A stretch of DNA of 64,000 bases. Source: Xylogone sp. PMI_703. Taxonomy: Eukaryota > Ascomycota > Leotiomycetes. Shown here piece by piece: positions 63,542 to 64,000 of this stretch (within the stretch, counting starts at the first letter, position 1; each line of letters opens with the position of its first letter). The notes under the pieces are model-generated. The model was not told where the DNA came from, did no database searches, and worked only from the letters and a program-made list of their open reading frames with translations. The position numbers were made by a program, and so were the translations under genes. Where the stretch lies: NCBI GenBank assembly GCA_021399445.1, contig JAJTUQ010000003.1, positions 2,976,001-3,040,000 of the forward strand, in the 5' to 3' direction.

Positions 63542-64000
63542 TCTTGAGCGTACAACGCTCTCTATGGAATGAAATTGAATAAAGAGAGTAGGATTATTTC
63601 AAATTTTCTCGCCGCTATGAATCGACAGTCGATGGTTGTGGAAAGATAAGACTCGGTAGGAAACTGTGTTCGTTGCAACCAAACAGAATTCGTCTTTGAA
63701 GAACGTGGCTTTGATCGTCGACGGAAACAGTATCTTGGTCGCAATTATGTGAAATAAAAATTTCCCCAAATATAGAAATAACACTAAAAAACAAGAACAA
63801 AATCTCCCAAAGTCCCAGCCGCGTGTGGCAGAAGACGAAAATGTTGATGTGGGAAGGAGAAGGGAGGGGCGATCGGGCTGAAATTATTTTAAGAATTGTA
63901 AGCGGCGGTCCCTGCAATTTTCTTTTTCATCCTCAGGCATGCACGTCATTGATAAGAACCACAGGAACACGCTAACTCAATACGGTCTCCGCCCTTACAT
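63542..64000. promoter_or_regulatory. Upstream region of the New1/Elf1-type gene
   Basis: 459 bp to the window edge, upstream of the minus-strand gene; promoter and 5' leader. The minus-strand ORFs here are not supported. Confidence 0.5.

Noticed and set aside
1..64000. tRNA, rRNA or CRISPR features
   Set aside because: I looked for T-loop-like words (GTTCGA with flanks) and regular spaced repeats and found none outside coding sequence; by-eye search can miss intron-containing tRNAs.

Overview
The window is nuclear DNA from a filamentous ascomycete (Pezizomycotina; Leotiomycetes is my guess, low confidence). Genes carry short GT-AG introns (about 48-90 nt), there are no operons, and the markers are fungal: a hydrophobic surface-binding (HsbA) secreted protein, an EF3-family ABC ATPase, fungal DOCK and BRD8 homologues, and a mitochondrial citrate synthase. 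I modelled 29 protein genes, most with exon junctions checked by hand for frame. One (eS8) is cut by the left edge. I recognised no tRNA, rRNA or CRISPR array.

Layout. 1-19.4 kb is compact and housekeeping: ribosomal protein eS8, a BLOC-1 subunit (GCN5L1/BLS1), a peroxisomal ABCD half-transporter, DPH3, frataxin, the AP-3 sigma subunit, a small probable membrane protein, cytosolic leucyl-tRNA synthetase, a histidine phosphatase, a Cys-rich fungal protein and a bifunctional PFK-2/FBPase-2. From the BLOC-1 gene to PFK-2 the strand alternates at every gene. 19.4-25.3 kb is gene-poor: a GC-rich stretch with no convincing gene, one orphan gene, LTR-like retroelement remnants, and an inverted-repeat structure next to TSC13. 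25.3-49.8 kb holds TSC13 (very-long-chain enoyl reductase), HsbA, a 2036-residue DOCK-family GEF, a DUF2470 membrane protein, a small coiled-coil protein, a BRD8/Bdc1-like bromodomain protein, an F-box protein, a DAO-type FAD oxidoreductase and citrate synthase. 49.8-64 kb is looser: homogentisate 1,2-dioxygenase, an orphan four-exon gene, a small secreted protein, a carboxylesterase, and a New1/Elf1-type EF3-family ABCF ATPase.

How the genes relate. Several are translation genes (eS8, LeuRS, DPH3 for diphthamide on eEF2, New1/Elf1-type ATPase). DPH3 and frataxin, both tied to iron and Fe-S chemistry, sit tail to tail. The BLOC-1 subunit and AP-3 sigma both serve endosome-to-vacuole sorting. 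The ABCD transporter, TSC13 and citrate synthase belong to lipid and central carbon metabolism, and PFK-2/FBPase-2 sets glycolytic flux. These links may be chance neighbours. I found no biosynthetic cluster, defence island or clearly new multi-gene system. The best leads are the conserved Cys-rich protein, the two orphan genes with unusual AAG splice acceptors, the frame-preserving intron of AP-3 sigma, and the repeat remnants between 23 and 25.2 kb.
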